From positions 1 to 64,000 of the forward strand of contig NZ_JAMHGA010000038.1 of the NCBI RefSeq assembly GCF_023660105.1: a DNA stretch of 64,000 nt, given 5' to 3'. The notes under the pieces are model-generated. The model searched no databases and was not told the DNA's origin. It saw nothing but the letters and a program-made list of their open reading frames with translations. How positions within the stretch are numbered: the first letter of the stretch is position 1; every line of letters starts with the position of its first letter. The position numbers and the translations under genes were made by a program. Source of the DNA: Desulfovibrio aminophilus (GTDB lineage: Bacteria > Desulfobacterota > Desulfovibrionia > Desulfovibrionales > Desulfovibrionaceae). Below, piece by piece: positions 62,553-64,000 of this stretch.

Positions 62553-64000
62553 ATGCGGAAATTTTTCATTGTCTTGTTTTTATTCATATTTTTTCTCAAC
62601 TTTCTGGAGCCCTCCCAGGCGGCCGACCTGCCCCTGTCCACGGACTGGAGCTTCCTGACGCCGCCCCGCCAGGACAAGCACCCGGGCGGCGGGGCCGTGG
62701 CCGTGCTCCTGCTCTCCCCGCACAAGGGCTGGCACATCTACTCCGACCGCGCCACGGCGGTGGGCCTGCCCACCCGGCTGGCCGTGGAGCTCGAAGGCTT
62801 CGGCCCCCTGCCGGTCTTCTTCCCTCCGGGCTCGGTGAAGCGCGACAAGGCCGATCCCTCGATCCAGGTGGAGACGTACCAGGGCGCCACGCCGCTCTTC
62901 GTGCCCCTGCCCGCCGAGGCCAAGCCGCCTTACCGCCTGAAGGCGTCCCTGAGTCTGCTGCTCTGCTCCAGCAGCCAGTGCCTGCCCACGACCCTGGACG
63001 TGTCCGCCGACTCCGGCCCGGAGCCGCCCGGGCAGGGCGGCAAGGACGGCTGGTGGCCGCTGTTTCCCAAGGCCCTGGAGCGCGGCCCGGTGCTCAGCCC
63101 GCTCCCGGCCGCCGCGCAGGCCGACGCCGACGTGGGCAACTGGTCGTTCACGCCCAGCTACCTCCAGCCGGAGCGGGAGGTTTCGGCGCTGTTCCCGGCC
63201 ATGCTCTTCGGCCTGCTGGCCGGATTCCTGCTCAACTTCATGCCCTGCGTCCTGCCCGTGGTCAGCCTCAAGCTCACGGCCCTGCTGCACGGAGCGTCCC
63301 GGGGGACGCACCTGCCCCGGCAGGAGCAGTTCCGCGAGCACAATCTTTTCTTCGCCCTGGGCGTGATCTGCTATTTCCTCTTCCTGAGCCTGCTCCTGGG
63401 CGGCACGGGCCTGGCCTGGGGCCAGATGTTCCAGCGGCCGGGAACCGTCCTGGCCCTGGCGACGGTCCTCTTCGCCCTGTCGCTCTCGCTCTTCGGCCTC
63501 TACACCCTGCCCATCGTGGACCTGAAGTTCGGCAAGGCCACCCGGCCGCGGACCCAGGCCTTTCTCACGGGGGTGCTGGCCACTCTCCTGGCCACCCCGT
63601 GCAGCGGCCCCTTCCTCGGCGGGGTCCTGGGCTGGGCCCTGCTCCAGCCGCCGCTGGTCATCAGCACGGTCTTCCTCTCCATCGGCCTGGGCATGGCCGG
63701 TCCCTACCTGATCATGGTGGCCAGCCCCGGGCTGGTGCGCTACCTGCCCAAGCCCGGCCCCTGGGTCGGACACATCGAGAAGGCCGTGGCCTTCTTCCTC
63801 ATGGGCACCTGCATCTACCTGCTGAACATCCTGCCGGAAAACCAGATCATCGCGGCCCTGACGCTGCTCTGGCTCACGGTCCCGGCGGCCTGGCTCATGG
63901 GCCGCGCCGGGCGGGTCTCCGGCGGGTTGAACGCCCTGGTCCTGCGGGGCCTGGCCCTGGCCGTGGTCCTGGCGGCCTTCGTCTGGGCCGTGCAGCCACG
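62553..64000 (+). CDS. dsbD: Thiol:disulfide interchange protein DsbD-like, C-terminus cut by window edge
   Basis: At least 482 residues. Signal peptide (1-24). A periplasmic alpha domain (about 25-205) contains the Cys pair LLLCSSSQCLP. The transmembrane beta domain follows, with Cys in FMPCVLPVVSLKL (helix 1) and ATPCSGPFLGG (helix 4), the redox pair that carries electrons across the membrane. The thioredoxin-like gamma domain is beyond the edge. It would supply electrons from cytoplasmic thioredoxin to periplasmic thiol proteins, including cytochrome c maturation. The alpha-domain cysteines are spaced C-x4-C. Confidence 0.9.
   Translation, partial: MRKFFIVLFLFIFFLNFLEPSQAADLPLSTDWSFLTPPRQDKHPGGGAVAVLLLSPHKGWHIYSDRATAVGLPTRLAVELEGFGPLPVFFPPGSVKRDKADPSIQVETYQGATPLFVPLPAEAKPPYRLKASLSLLLCSSSQCLPTTLDVSADSGPEPPGQGGKDGWWPLFPKALERGPVLSPLPAAAQADADVGNWSFTPSYLQPEREVSALFPAMLFGLLAGFLLNFMPCVLPVVSLKLTALLHGASRGTHLPRQEQFREHNLFFALGVICYFLFLSLLLGGTGLAWGQMFQRPGTVLALATVLFALSLSLFGLYTLPIVDLKFGKATRPRTQAFLTGVLATLLATPCSGPFLGGVLGWALLQPPLVISTVFLSIGLGMAGPYLIMVASPGLVRYLPKPGPWVGHIEKAVAFFLMGTCIYLLNILPENQIIAALTLLWLTVPAAWLMGRAGRVSGGLNALVLRGLALAVVLAAFVWAVQP

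Overview
The window is a GC-rich (roughly two thirds G+C by eye), gene-dense Gram-negative chromosome segment. It most resembles a sulfate-reducing or related bacterium of the order Desulfovibrionales. Pointers are a bacterioferritin very like that of Desulfovibrio desulfuricans, multi-subunit pyruvate:ferredoxin oxidoreductase genes, a bacteriohemerythrin, a CstB-like persulfide dioxygenase, LpxI in place of LpxH, and the aminotransferase-hom-apgM arrangement. These assignments rest on reading the proteins, not on a database search.

Layout. 1-3.3 kb: the N-terminal part of dnaX (cut by the window edge), ilvE, a PilZ protein and a cytosine-deaminase-like enzyme. 3.4-7.5 kb: an amino-acid operon (alaC-type aminotransferase, homoserine dehydrogenase, apgM-family putative homoserine kinase, YbgC-type thioesterase). 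7.5-8.9 kb: tatA with a small membrane protein, and an amidohydrolase. 9.0-11.4 kb: porDAB without a gamma subunit. 11.5-16.7 kb: a purine salvage block on the minus strand (gpt plus a BMP-type nucleoside ABC transporter). 16.8-20.1 kb: glucokinase with a VTT membrane protein, and a motB-motA stator pair behind a sigma-54-like promoter. 20.4-26.5 kb: maf, an AT-rich island with a DUF2867 gene, then small accessory genes (AraC, VOC, GNAT, VanY-like peptidase, DinB), bacterioferritin, YbaK and PgpA.

26.6-30.8 kb is the complete tolQ-tolR-tolA-tolB-pal envelope operon (minus strand). 30.9-37.4 kb (minus) holds a PHP phosphoesterase, a bifunctional-nuclease-domain protein, miaB, a cluster of three small-molecule kinases plus an ICMT-like methyltransferase, cutA and a monoheme cytochrome. 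37.5-39.9 kb (plus) holds nth, tgt and a YdcF protein. 39.9-54.5 kb (minus) is a long envelope-biogenesis block: lysS, lolC/E, lolD, bamA, skp, lpxD, fabZ, lpxA, lpxI, an AsmA protein and a YihY/BrkB protein. It joins outer-membrane protein assembly, lipoprotein export and lipid A synthesis in one transcription direction.

From 54.7 kb: tRNA-Asn, a bacteriohemerythrin, small unknown proteins (one behind a near-perfect flagellar sigma-28 promoter), a stand-alone RAM-domain protein, an HD-GYP response regulator, a CstB-like enzyme split in two by an apparent frameshift, a Cys-rich secreted protein, a TonB protein, tRNA-Lys and the start of dsbD. No rRNA, CRISPR array, prophage or intact insertion sequence was seen, and no stretch longer than 300 bases lacks a gene.
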